Shown: positions 8,095 to 15,275, counted from the stretch's first letter. The stretch: DNA of 15,780 bases from Dactylonectria macrodidyma (GCA_020744425.1 JAGMUV010000071.1:1-15780), one strand, 5' to 3'. A program made the numbers and translations. Notes: generated by a model not told the origin, from the sequence alone.

Positions 8095-9075
8095 TCACGG
8101 GGCCGTGTGATAAGGACAGTGTGGTACTTCCTTGGAGAGCCAGGTCTTGGGTGCTCGGGTTCCTCTGGGGGTGGCCACGATTATGCATGAGCGCGCTCTC
8201 GACGCGGCGGAACTGGGAGCGCAAAGGCTGGATCGTCCTTGTGACCGGGCGCTATCGCGTCTTGGGCCGAGTGGCGCTGGCGGTATGTCCCGGCACCTAC
8301 CGTTCGCATGTGGTCTCTCTGCTCTTTGGGTAGCCGGCGGAGCACGCCGTGCACTTTCTTCGGTGGAGCTGGGCACTTGGCGAAGTTGGCGCTGTGCGGG
8401 CCGAGGTAGTTGGCACACTACTCTGGGGCAGTGCAGTCCACGGAGTCGTGGCCAGTCTTTCCGCAGCGTACGCACAGAGGGCATTGGTAGCAGGTGCGCA
8501 GCGGGTGGCATCCCAAGCATACGTCGCACTGCTTAGCGCGGTTGGTCTTCTCGATGAGCCTTGCTGGTTGGCTGCTGAAGAGGCGCCAATACTCCTTGAC
8601 TGGCTCGAGAAAAAGATATAAGTCAAGTTTTGTTAGAGGGTTGTCGGACTGGTGCCGTAAGGGGCGTATGTCGACAGGCTTCAGCCCTGTCTGGATTTTA
8701 ATTTCTTCCTTCACAGCAGCATCACTGTCTGCCTCGTTGCCGTAGAGGTCGGTCAGTTTGCAAGGGTAGGCAGTCTGGGACTACATAAGTAAACGCAAAC
8801 CACTCCTTGTTAGTCTCTATAGCAGCAGCCCGTGGATCGGCTGCCCATTCCATTTATCTCTGTACGAGGAGATCGTGGGTGATTATGTCGGTGGCGAGGA
8901 CGACCCATCCGGGCCTGACTTGGGAAAACTCGCAGGATCTTGCGTCAGCCCTCTCCAAGTTTCCCGGACATATAGGCCCGGGTTACAAAGTCCTTGTGAG
9001 CTCTAGCCGGAGCTCCGGCGTCTTACTGGCTGAAGACACTGAGGTTCTCGCGGGGAGGGAGAACAGCAGTCAGCT
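8095..9075 (-). pseudogene. LINE ORF1 (Gag-like, CCHC zinc knuckles), broken
   Basis: Normally this is the nucleic-acid-binding protein that packages the LINE RNA. The N-terminal part reads CEFSQVRPGWVVLATD then DLLVQR, a TAA at 8854-8856, MEWAADPRAAAIETNKEWFA. A frameshift near 8765 leads to KLTDLYGNEADSDAAVKEE and IQTGLKPVDIRPL. Three knuckles follow: CDVCLGCHPLRTC; CVRCGKTGHDSVDC (CX2CX4HX4C); and, after a TAG at 8418-8420, CANYLGPHSANFAKC, where the expected second Cys is Tyr. The tail CPAPPKKVHGVLRRLPKEQR is typical of Tad1 ORF1. Another TAA lies at 8983-8985. The coding trace past about 8200 becomes uncertain. The start codon is not identifiable. Confidence 0.9.
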
Positions 9076-9100
9076 ATCCCTGGCGATGAGGGGGGTTTTG

Positions 9101-9333
9101 TTGATGATGTTGATGACGTTGATGATGTTGATGATGTTGATGATGTTGATGATGTTGATGACGTTGATGATGTTGATGATGTTGATGATGTTGATGATGT
9201 TGATGATGTTGATGATGTTGATGATGTTGATGATGTTGATGATGTTGATGATGTTGATGATGTTGATGATGTTGATGATGTTGATGATGTTGATGATGTT
9301 GATGATGTTGATGATGTTGATGATGTTGATGTT
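9101..9333. repeat. TTGATGATG nonamer array, about 26 copies
   Basis: A nearly perfect tandem array of the 9-bp unit TTGATGATG has two TTGATGACG variants near its left end (9110-9118 and about 9155-9163). It ends with TTGATGTTGGTGG. All frames are open, giving MLM or Leu-Met runs on the plus strand and HQH or NII runs on the minus strand, which accounts for the long ORFs here. It lies about 25 bp upstream (in LINE orientation) of the last recognisable ORF1 sequence. Confidence 0.97.
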
Positions 9334-9411
9334 GGTGGGTAAGAGAATTGTTTGCAGCCGGAGGCGAGGCCGCGACGCTGCTGTAGGTAGGCACGGGACC
9401 ATATTTAGCGT

Positions 9412-9600
9412 CAGTGAGTGCCTAGTTCCATGAATCCAAGAACCTATTGGCAAACTCTTGAGCGAATTCTCATTCGAGTCCTGTGGTGGATTGTTCTGTC
9501 GCATCCCCCCGAATTGAGCACAGAAGACCTGGTACACCTTCAACGTGGCAGTGTACTCCTCCACACGCTCGCATGCGAGCCTACTGGCTGGTTCAATAAG
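9412..9600 (-). pseudogene. Coding-like fragment, unknown family
   Basis: Minus-strand frame reads LACERVEEYTATLKVYQVF, then CAQFGGMRQNNPPQDSNENS and LKSLPIGSWIHGTRHS before merging into the nonamer array. The first part looks like genuine helical protein. It lies upstream of LINE ORF1 on the same strand and could be 5' sequence of the element or an unrelated gene fragment. No family is recognised and no start codon is evident. Confidence 0.25.
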
Positions 9601-10205
9601 AGATACTGGTTGCTGTTCAGTGGTCCGAGTACGATCGGGAGAGGAAGACGGACGGACGGACGGACGGACAGGCAAACTGGGCTCCTTCCGTGGCCGCAGC
9701 GTAGAGACCGAATGGAAGGCGAAGATGGCGTTTGCGCCGTCCTCCCGAAGGCCGGCGGGACACCAACATGTCCATGCACAACGGCCGAGATGTTTTGCAA
9801 GAGGTCCATGCGGGCTCTTCGATTGAGATTGGCGCGAGTATGGATTCCCAGGTCGAAGCGATCTGGGAAGGCGGGCGCACCGGTGGTGACCGATGCCATC
9901 GCCCTCGCCAGAGGCTGCGCGGATCGCAGGATCATGGGTTGTTGCGGTGCACTTGCTAGGGAAATGGGTGTAATTGAGGCCACTTTCTGCAACACCCTGT
10001 TAACATCTGCGTGCCAAGAAAGTAAGACGACAAAGGAAGGTACATCCAGTTGAATTGCCCGAAACATCCTACCCATGCTGGGTACATCAGAGCTTCGGGC
10101 AGCTTCTGCTGAACGACTCGTGCGGTCCATCACCACAAGGCACACACTTGAGTACCTGCGTTTGGCACGCGCTGTGGTGATGGCCTTCGGCGGCGCATCT
10201 CGCAC
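9540..10205 (-). CDS. Hypothetical ORF, about 220 codons, unrecognised
   Basis: The minus-strand frame stays open from a TGA near 10270 down to 9540. The first ATG codons are internal (VVMDRTSRSAE, then MGRMFRAIQLDVPSFVVL). The segment IQLDVPSFVVLLSWHADVNR through VLQKVASITPISLASAP is protein-like, as is RMDLLQNISAVVHGHVGVPP. The C-terminal end translates the GACG microsatellite and is doubtful. No conserved domain is recognised. It has the same orientation as the LINE, and may be a degraded host gene or sequence carried upstream of the element. Confidence 0.28.
   Translation of the reverse strand: MRDAPPKAITTARAKRRYSSVCLVVMDRTSRSAEAARSSDVPSMGRMFRAIQLDVPSFVVLLSWHADVNRVLQKVASITPISLASAPQQPMILRSAQPLARAMASVTTGAPAFPDRFDLGIHTRANLNRRARMDLLQNISAVVHGHVGVPPAFGRTAQTPSSPSIRSLRCGHGRSPVCLSVRPSVRLPLPIVLGPLNSNQYLLLNQPVGSHASVWRSTLPR
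9647..9670. repeat. (GACG)6 microsatellite
   Basis: Six perfect copies of the tetranucleotide GACG/GGAC. It interrupts the C-terminal part of the minus-strand ORF at 9540-10205, translating to VRPSVR-type residues there. Confidence 0.95.
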
Positions 10206-10366
10206 ACACCTGGTTCTCGCTGCACGAGAAGGCTCAGTGGCTGAGCACCTGGCAGTCCCAACATTGTGTCAGATCGACTCTCCACTCCAGCGTGCTAGTA
10301 TAAGCCGATTCGCCAGCTGCAAGGAAACAGCGTTCGTATAATAAGAGTCTCCCGACATTGCTCGTT

Positions 10367-10870
10367 TTAGTGAGGCACGCCGCCATGGATCCAAGTGCCT
10401 TCTTTGCGTCGTCCTTTCAACTCAGCCAGGCCATCTTGGGCCAAAGCCACCATTGTTCCAGGGAAGACCTTGCCTTCCAGGTCGAGAACGGCGGCGTGGT
10501 TTATATCGTCAACTTCGACTGGGTATGGTAGGTCACGAAGCACTCCCTTCACACCTGGAACCTTCTTGGTCTCAATAATGCACTTGCAGTCAAGAAACCC
10601 CGCCAGCTGCCGGGTCAAGGATATATACGCTGCAATCACGACTCTGTTAACGAGCTCCGGGAGGGGGGGAACATGTTGACGAACCTCTGACTTCCTGCCA
10701 GCGACGAAAACAAGCTTCTTAATAAGAAACTTGCCAAAGCAGAGGCACAGACAACAACACAGCAGGGAGCCACTCCTGAAAAGTGATTCCCTGCACCATC
10801 GTCTGCTATCCCAGCTCCAATCAGGATTGGAAAGGGAGAGGGTACGAGAGCAGTTGGTATGGTGGAATGA
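10367..10870 (-). CDS. Hypothetical partial ORF, unrecognised
   Basis: The open frame runs 11083-10367 (238 codons), but only the C-terminal half looks protein-like: PELVNRVVIAAYISLTRQLA, then GFLDCKCIIETKKVPGVKGV, then YPVEVDDINHAAVLDLEGKV and FPGTMVALAQDGLAEL. The N-terminal part (above about 10870) lies in the duplicated repeat unit and is unlikely to belong. A second frame (10636-10890) also has a hydrophobic stretch, FPILIGAGIADDGAG, so a spliced or frameshifted gene is possible. No family is recognised. Confidence 0.35.
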   Translation of the reverse strand, partial: SFHHTNCSRTLSLSNPDWSWDSRRWCRESLFRSGSLLCCCLCLCFGKFLIKKLVFVAGRKSEVRQHVPPLPELVNRVVIAAYISLTRQLAGFLDCKCIIETKKVPGVKGVLRDLPYPVEVDDINHAAVLDLEGKVFPGTMVALAQDGLAELKGRRKEGTWIHGGVPH

Positions 10871-10877
10871 ATCTTCT

Positions 10878-11898
10878 CGCCGACGAGCATCCACGGGAGT
10901 GAGTGCTGAAAGAACCATTTTACGTATGGTTTGGCGATGTGCTGTCTTCTCGGGTGCTTCCCTTCTCCGTGCAGCTGACGTTAGTAATGTGACGGATTCA
11001 TGTAGTCTCGAACGCCGGGCGTAGGGTGAGAATAGGGCCCACGGCCGGAGTTGGACACGCTGCTCACCAACCACCCCCCACAACAGCTGTCAGAGTGTGC
11101 GCCAACATAAAGCTGTTGGCAACAGCGCCCAGCACCATGGAGCATACGGATGGGCGCTGCCAGGCATGAGATACACGTCGTCAAACCCATCCGAGACAGA
11201 AAACAGCTTGCGCATTTTCACAGTCCCGATTGGGCGCGGCGATAGGCGTACACATCGTCAACCCCGCTCGAGACAGAAGCAGCTTTGCGCATCTTCACAG
11301 TCCCGATTAGGGCATCACCGCCGACTAGCCGCCATATCCGTATGCTTCATGGTGCTGGGCGCTGTTGCCAACAGCTGTATGTTGCCGCGCCGACGAGCAT
11401 CCACGGGAGTGAGTGCTGAAAGAACCATTTTACGTATGGTTTAGCGATGTGCTGTCTTCTCGGGTGCTTCCCTTCTCCGTGCAGCTGACGTTAGTAATGT
11501 GACGGATTCATGTAGTCTCGAACGCCGGGCGTAGGGTGAGAATAGGGCCCACGGCCGGAGTTGGATACGCTGCTCACCAACCACCCCCCACAACAGCTGT
11601 CAGAGTGTGCGCCAACATAAAGCTGTTGGCAACAGCGCCCAGCACCATGGAGCATACGGATGGGCGCTGCCAGGCATGAGATACACGTCGTCAAACCCAT
11701 CCGAGACAGAAACAGCTTGCGCATTTTCACAGTCCCGATTGGGCGCGGCGATAGGCGTACACATCGTCAACCCCGCTCGAGACAGAAGCAGCTTTGCGCA
11801 TCTTCACAGTCCCGATTAGGGCATCACCGCCGACTAGCCGCCATATCCGTATGCTTCATGGTGCTGGGCGCTGTTGCCAACAGCTGTATGTTGCCGCG
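10878..11898. repeat. 510-bp tandem duplication
   Basis: The unit from 10878 to about 11387 repeats from 11388 to about 11898 with a constant 510-bp offset, dropping to 509 after one A is lost in the second copy near 11710. Only a few substitutions are visible (for example TTGGCGATG versus TTAGCGATG, and TTGGACACG versus TTGGATACG). The near-identity implies a recent event. Identical ORFs of about 69-79 codons in both copies simply reflect the duplication. Confidence 0.95.
11093..11388. mobile_element. Palindromic MITE-like element, first copy, right end cut
   Basis: Terminal inverted repeats of about 51 bp lie at 11101-11151 and 11336-11386, for example AGCTGTTGGCAACAGCGCCC at the left and its complement at the right. 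Between them are two imperfect direct repeats of about 76 bp, each containing GAGACAGAA, AGCTTGCGCAT or AGCTTTGCGCAT, and TTCACAGTCCCGATT. The last eight or so bases of the right end are replaced by the start of the next tandem unit. Confidence 0.7.
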
Positions 11899-11904
11899 AC
11901 ACTC
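11603..11904. mobile_element. Palindromic MITE-like element, second copy, 302 bp, complete
   Basis: The inverted termini extend to GAGTGT at 11603 and ACACTC ending at 11904, giving about 58-bp ends around a 190-bp core with two internal direct repeats. The size, terminal inversion and lack of coding capacity are like a MITE. No convincing target-site duplication is seen beside it (left flank ends GCTGTCA, right flank begins CGATCC), so mobility is inferred only from structure. Confidence 0.65.
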
Positions 11905-12320
11905 CGATCCGCCTCTTGTTGGAAGGCAGCACGAACTTTTGTCCAGTAGACGTGCAGTCCCTTCTTCCCCGATACCCGAGATCCCATCTCGGTCAGCGAC
12001 TGTCCATGTTGTCTCGCATCGTGTGCCAATGTAGCTTCCTCAAGCCGCCGCGTTGAGCGAAGCATACTCGAGCACGACAACGGACCTTCCCTGGCTTGTG
12101 TGCTAGACACTCGCCTCGGCCCCAACGAGGGCAAGCGCACTGCGACGTGTTAGCGGAGGCGTCGGAGACGGAGAGGGTACGTGTCCAAGCTCGGAGAGCC
12201 TACTATACCTGTAACACGGATGAAATAAGAAATGAGTGCTACAGAGGTAGATGTTCGGACTGCTGCTCAATTGCAACACCATCCTGCGCAATGAGATGCA
12301 AGTGCGCCTGTTGAATTTCG
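11905..12320. other. Unassigned sequence, no gene seen
   Basis: Short overlapping ORFs (60-94 codons) occur on both strands. The minus-strand reading includes GLHVYWTKVRAAFQQEADRS, which looks mildly protein-like, but it runs into the palindromic element and has no recognisable domain. Confidence 0.3.
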
Positions 12321-12776
12321 ATGCGGCTCAACAAGGCGAGCCTCTTTGCTCTTGATGCCCGCCCCGATGGCGATGGTGATGAACTAGTCTTAATAGTGGG
12401 TGATAGGTTGATTTCTCGGGTCTTGGGGATAAAGTGGGAGACAAACCTGTTGACGAGCAGGAAGGATGGGTGGGTGTGTCAGCTATCCGCAGATGTTGCC
12501 TCGCAGGCAGGTCAGAGAGCTGTTAAAAGTAAGATAATAGTAGTAAATGAAGTATGGGTAGGGACGGGAACACTTACAACATCGTCGCAGCAAATGTTCG
12601 AACAGTCAAAGAATCATGAAGAGGGGGGAGGGGGACCGGGAAGGGGGGACCAAACGCCAAACGCCAAACGCCAAACGCCAAACGCCAAAAAAGCAGCAAA
12701 CCCAAAAGCAATGAAGCAAACCCAAAAGCAAGAAAAAACGCCCGAGAACGCCGAGAACGCCAGTAAATGCCAGTAA
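12321..12776 (+). CDS. Hypothetical 151-codon ORF running into repeats
   Basis: It starts with an ATG (MRLNKASLFALDARPDGDGD), and about 90 N-terminal residues look protein-like: DELVLIVGDRLISRVLGIKW, then LLTSRKDGWVCQLSADVASQ and SKIIVVNEVWVGTG. The C-terminal third translates a Gly-rich run, the CCAAACG heptamer array (repeated TPNAKRQ) and the start of the 10-bp minisatellite, so it is repeat-derived. No family is recognised. A genuine gene fragment truncated by repeat expansion is one reading. Confidence 0.3.
   Translation: MRLNKASLFALDARPDGDGDELVLIVGDRLISRVLGIKWETNLLTSRKDGWVCQLSADVASQAGQRAVKSKIIVVNEVWVGTGTLTTSSQQMFEQSKNHEEGGGGPGRGDQTPNAKRQTPNAKKAANPKAMKQTQKQEKTPENAENASKCQ
12650..12689. 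repeat. CCAAACG heptamer array
   Basis: Between five and six perfect copies of the 7-bp unit CCAAACG, followed by an A-rich segment with two copies of CAAACCCAAAAGCA-like sequence (12698-12731). Confidence 0.95.
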
Positions 12777-13025
12777 ACGCCAGTAAACGCCAGTAAATGC
12801 CAGTAAACGCCAGTAAATGCCAGTAAACGCCAGTAAATGCCAGTAAACGCCAGTAAATGCCAGTAAACGCCAGTAAATGCCAGTAAACGCCAGTAAATGC
12901 CAGTAAACGCCAGTAAATGCCAGTAAACGCCAGTAAATGCCAGTAAACGCCAGTAAATGCCAGTAATCACCAGTAAATGCCAGAAAATGCCAGAAAATGT
13001 CAGTAAATGTCAGTAAATGTCAGTA
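12757..13025. repeat. Minisatellite of alternating CAGTAAACGC / CAGTAAATGC units
   Basis: The array has about 26 units of 10 bp. Between 12781 and 12960 the two variants alternate without error, giving nine copies of a 20-bp higher-order unit. At the left edge the phase breaks (ATGC, ACGC, ACGC at 12761-12790). At the right edge (12961-13025) the units degrade to CAGTAATCAC, CAGAAAATGC and CAGTAAATGT. The minus-strand ORF across it (repeated GIYWRLLAFTGVYWHLLAFT) is repeat translation. Confidence 0.97.
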
Positions 13026-13081
13026 GCAGGAAATGGGGGAAGGGGGTGAGGTGGCCAAGCCACCAGCGACAACCTCTTGAA

Positions 13082-13088
13082 TATAAAA
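13082..13088 (+). promoter_or_regulatory. Possible TATA box, plus strand
   Basis: TATAAAA is followed by about 110 bp of A/C-rich sequence (CAACAAAGACTCAGCAAC, then ACATCCAACACAAACATTC) of the kind found in fungal 5' leaders, then CTCACCCATG at 13201. That ATG opens only a three-codon frame (ending 13212), and the next ATG (13221) gives 13 codons, so no gene is shown downstream. Confidence 0.25.
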
Positions 13089-13342
13089 AGTGGGGATTTC
13101 AATCGCAAAAGTAGTAGAGCATCAACAAAGACTCAGCAACTCAGGCGAGAACATCCAACACAAACATTCAACCACAGCGCGAAAGCAAGCCATCTCACCC
13201 ATGTCGAGATAAGCGGTGGCATGTGCGTTGCATGCAGATATCAAGACAGAGTTTTGGGATAATTCCTGAAACCTAGCATAACTTGCGAAGCGCCCACGGT
13301 CAGTCATGATGACTAAGGGCGGAGGATCAAAGAGGGAAGACG

Positions 13343-13468
13343 TCAGTGGATTCCCATAATCAAGTCCTCTTGAGCAGCGACTGGCAAAAACAGAAAGGCT
13401 AGACCACAAAGGAACAAGGTTACCGAACGAAAGTACTTGGGGGGCGTCAGTGGAGTGAAAACCGGCAT
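13343..13468 (-). CDS. Candidate 41-residue secreted peptide, or first exon of a secreted protein
   Basis: From the ATG at 13468 the frame reads MPVFTPLTPPKYFRSV, then the hydrophobic core TLFLCGLAFLFLPVAA, then QEDLIMGIH and a TGA. A short N-terminus with Lys and Arg, a Leu/Phe-rich core and a small-residue AA before Gln match a signal peptide with cleavage after VAA or VAAQ, leaving only about 8-9 residues. A TATA-like box lies 286 bp upstream (13754-13761) with a C/T-rich leader. The mature part is too short for most secreted proteins, so an intron may follow, but no clean donor is visible. No family is recognised. It may be chance in an otherwise non-coding region. Confidence 0.35.
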   Translation of the reverse strand: MPVFTPLTPPKYFRSVTLFLCGLAFLFLPVAAQEDLIMGIH

Positions 13469-13488
13469 TAAGGATAGGTGTGGGATGA

Positions 13489-13533
13489 GGGAACTGAGGG
13501 AACTCAGGGAACTCAGGGAACTCAGGGAACTGA
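13489..13533. repeat. GGGAACTCA nonamer array, five copies
   Basis: Five units of GGGAACTCA (the first and last are GGGAACTGA) lie in the presumed 5' leader of the candidate secreted peptide, 21 bp upstream of its ATG on the minus strand. Confidence 0.95.
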
Positions 13534-13753
13534 GAAAGAGCGAAAGACGAAGAGGCGAACGTCTCCAGACTCGGACTCAAAAGAGAAAAGAAAAGGAAAA
13601 AATCAATACTTTACCAGCAAGGTGGCCGGATCAAATGCCAATGAAGTGAGAGTGCGATCAAAGCTCAGTCGCAATTTCAACCTCAACAAGGTGATGTGTA
13701 TGTGAGTGTGTCTGCTAGGACTTGATGCAGCTCAAGGACGCGAGCTTCTTCGC

Positions 13754-13761
13754 TATTTATA
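13754..13761 (-). promoter_or_regulatory. Possible TATA box, minus strand
   Basis: The minus strand reads GGGTATAAATAGCG, a good TATA element. About 55-75 bp downstream is CACACTCACATACACATCACC, a plausible transcription-start environment, followed by a T/C-rich leader (TTTTTTCCTTTTCTTTTCTC) and the ATG at 13468. Confidence 0.4.
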
Positions 13762-13769
13762 CCCGTGAG

Positions 13770-14030
13770 CATGGTAGAACTTAAGGTTCACAGCAAAAGA
13801 TCCAGGCGATCCATCAACGGATTCGGTGGAAACCTTTCTGGGCGACGGTTGAGCTACCTCGCTAAAGCTTACTTGGTTCTCGCATGAGACGAAAAAGATG
13901 ACGTTCTGATCCAGGCGACGTCTGATACTTTGCAGTACCATGGTGTACAGCGATGCACACGTACGTGACTTCAATGTCAGTGTCTAGCTCCCTACAGTCT
14001 TTCTGGTGAGCTGATCTCGATCGTATTGTA
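13770..14030. other. Unassigned sequence, no gene seen
   Basis: A 73-codon minus-strand ORF (13753-13974) has no recognisable motif and overlaps the possible TATA box. Nothing else is evident. Confidence 0.3.
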
Positions 14031-14070
14031 TGTCGTGTCGTGTCGTGTCGTGTCGTGTCGTGTCGTGTCG
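14031..14070. repeat. (TGTCG)8 microsatellite
   Basis: Eight perfect TGTCG pentamers are followed by a degenerate tail (TGTAGTGTG, GTGTCTCGTAGTGTCTTGGAG) to about 14150. The pentamer resembles the TGTCG core of the 14-bp unit in piece C and C', but in the opposite orientation relative to A'. Confidence 0.95.
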
Positions 14071-14289
14071 TGTAGTGTGTGTCGTGTCTCGTAGTGTCTT
14101 GGAGCGTTTTGGAGCGTCTTGTCGTGTCCTCGAATGTTTTCGAATGTCTGAAAAGGTCTCATCACGCCCCGCACGTCTTGCAGGGTCTCCCCAATGCCCC
14201 TACACCTACCTCGCCAGTGTTCATGCACATGTTCTTCGTCGTCAGTGTGAGTATGAAACGAGGTGCGATTCCCACCCTTGTCCCCAATC

Positions 14290-15100
14290 CGCTTCACATT
14301 TGAGGACGACCTCCGCGTTTGTTTGTCAACCTCCTGTTTGTCAACCCCTCTGTTTGTTGTCAATCCCCTCTGTTGTTGTCAACCCCAGTTTGTCAACCCC
14401 TCTGTTTGTTTGTCAGCCCCCCTGTTTGTCCAACCCCTCTGTTTGTTTGTCAATCCCCTCTGTTTGTTTGTCAACCCCCAGTTTGTCACACCCCCCCCCC
14501 CCCCCCCTGTTTGTTTGTCAATCCCGTCTGTTTGTTTGTCAACCCCCTGTCTGTCAACCCCCCCTGTTTGTCAACCTCTCTGTTTGTTTGTCAACCCCAC
14601 CTGTTTGTCAATCCCCTCTGTTTGCCAACCCCCTCTATTTGTCGACCCCCCTGTTTGTTTGTCAACCCCCTCTCTTCCTTTCGGTCCGATGCGCACTCAT
14701 CGCTGCGAACCCCCCCCTGTTTGTCAACCCCCCCCCTGTTTGTCAACCCCCCCTGTTTTGTTTGCCAACCCCATCTCTTCCTTTCGGTCCGATGCGCACT
14801 CATCGCTGCGAACTGCCCCTCAATGTCCCGGCCCACCTCCTCCACAATGTCTGGTGCTATCAAGCTTTCGCTGATCGCCCTCGCGACAATTCCCTTTCAT
14901 GGACCAAGCACCCGTCCAGTCTAAGCAGCGACATCCTGAGGGACCCGCTCCCGATCAAACGCGTCTGTCTACTCCGTATCTCCACGGCAGTGAACTCTAT
15001 CAGGTTCTTGCGGCGGGCCCGGATGTGTTAGTGTGTGTACCATCATCGCGCGAGCGTCATGGCGAACATTTGTGGTCTTGTGGTCTTGTGTGTCCCCACA
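14290..15100 (+). repeat. Repeat piece A' (right copy) with TTTGTCAACCCC minisatellite
   Basis: This is the inverted partner of 1349-1942, longer because its array is expanded (14316-14671 and 14709-14766) and contains a 17-base C run at 14491-14507. A 39-bp flank segment beginning CTCTTCCTTTCGGTCCGATG appears twice (about 14672 and 14775) with more array units between, so part of the flank has been copied into the array. The unique part (14775-15100) matches the left arm closely and ends at TGTGGTCTTGTGTGTCCCCA. Long plus-strand ORFs (14030-15031, 14263-14874 and 14319-14924) in three frames are products of the array. Confidence 0.85.
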
Positions 15101-15110
15101 TTCACGACAA

Positions 15111-15275
15111 GGTTGGAGACGACGCTCGACAGACGACGCCCGACATACGATGCACGACATACAACGCACGACACACATCAAACGACACACAACACATGTC
15201 TAAACTCAAGACATATCCAAAAGCCTACACCGCCCCCTTGATTCACATGACCCTAGACCCGCACCACACCAGAGA
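15111..15275 (+). repeat. Repeat piece C' (right copy) with degenerate 14-bp units
   Basis: The reverse complement of this segment aligns with 70-190. The 14-bp units here are degenerate (about five copies at 15115-15190, each keeping a TGTCG-like core on the minus strand) whereas the left copy has three nearly perfect ones. It directly follows A'. Confidence 0.7.

Larger units (their letters stand above)
5011..9075 (-). mobile_element. Decayed Tad1-type LINE (non-LTR retrotransposon)
   Basis: Reading down the minus strand from 9075, fragments follow the order of a fungal Tad1-clade element. ORF1 with CCHC zinc knuckles comes first (9075 to about 8095), then ORF2 with apurinic-type endonuclease (from 8040), reverse transcriptase (about 7170-6330), connection region (about 6300-5757), RNase H (5700-5267) and a conserved C-terminal block (5235-5011). 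The domain order, motifs such as GLPQG, SPVLF and FGYAD, and the three-knuckle ORF1 support the family. The copy is dead: it has several frameshifts, six stops at expected Gln or Trp positions, and two internal losses in ORF2. I see neither a poly-A tail nor target-site duplications. The 3' end near 5000 fades out and the 5' end abuts a nonamer array. Confidence 0.93.

Noticed and set aside
9070..9675. Long ORFs of INI, HQH and MLM repeats on both strands
   Set aside because: A 9-bp array without stops keeps frames open on both strands; the repeats alone explain the length.
12614..12970. A 118-codon ORF of YWHLLAFTG repeats, resembling a membrane protein
   Set aside because: It is a direct translation of the alternating 10-bp minisatellite on the minus strand.
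12650..13025. A CRISPR-like array
   Set aside because: Units are contiguous tandem repeats of 7 and 10 bp without unique spacers, and the context is eukaryotic.
14030..15031. A 333-codon plus-strand ORF with FVCQPP repeats, and overlapping 201-203-codon ORFs
   Set aside because: Three overlapping frames are open over the same minisatellite, and array units of varying length shift the frame, as in the left copy.
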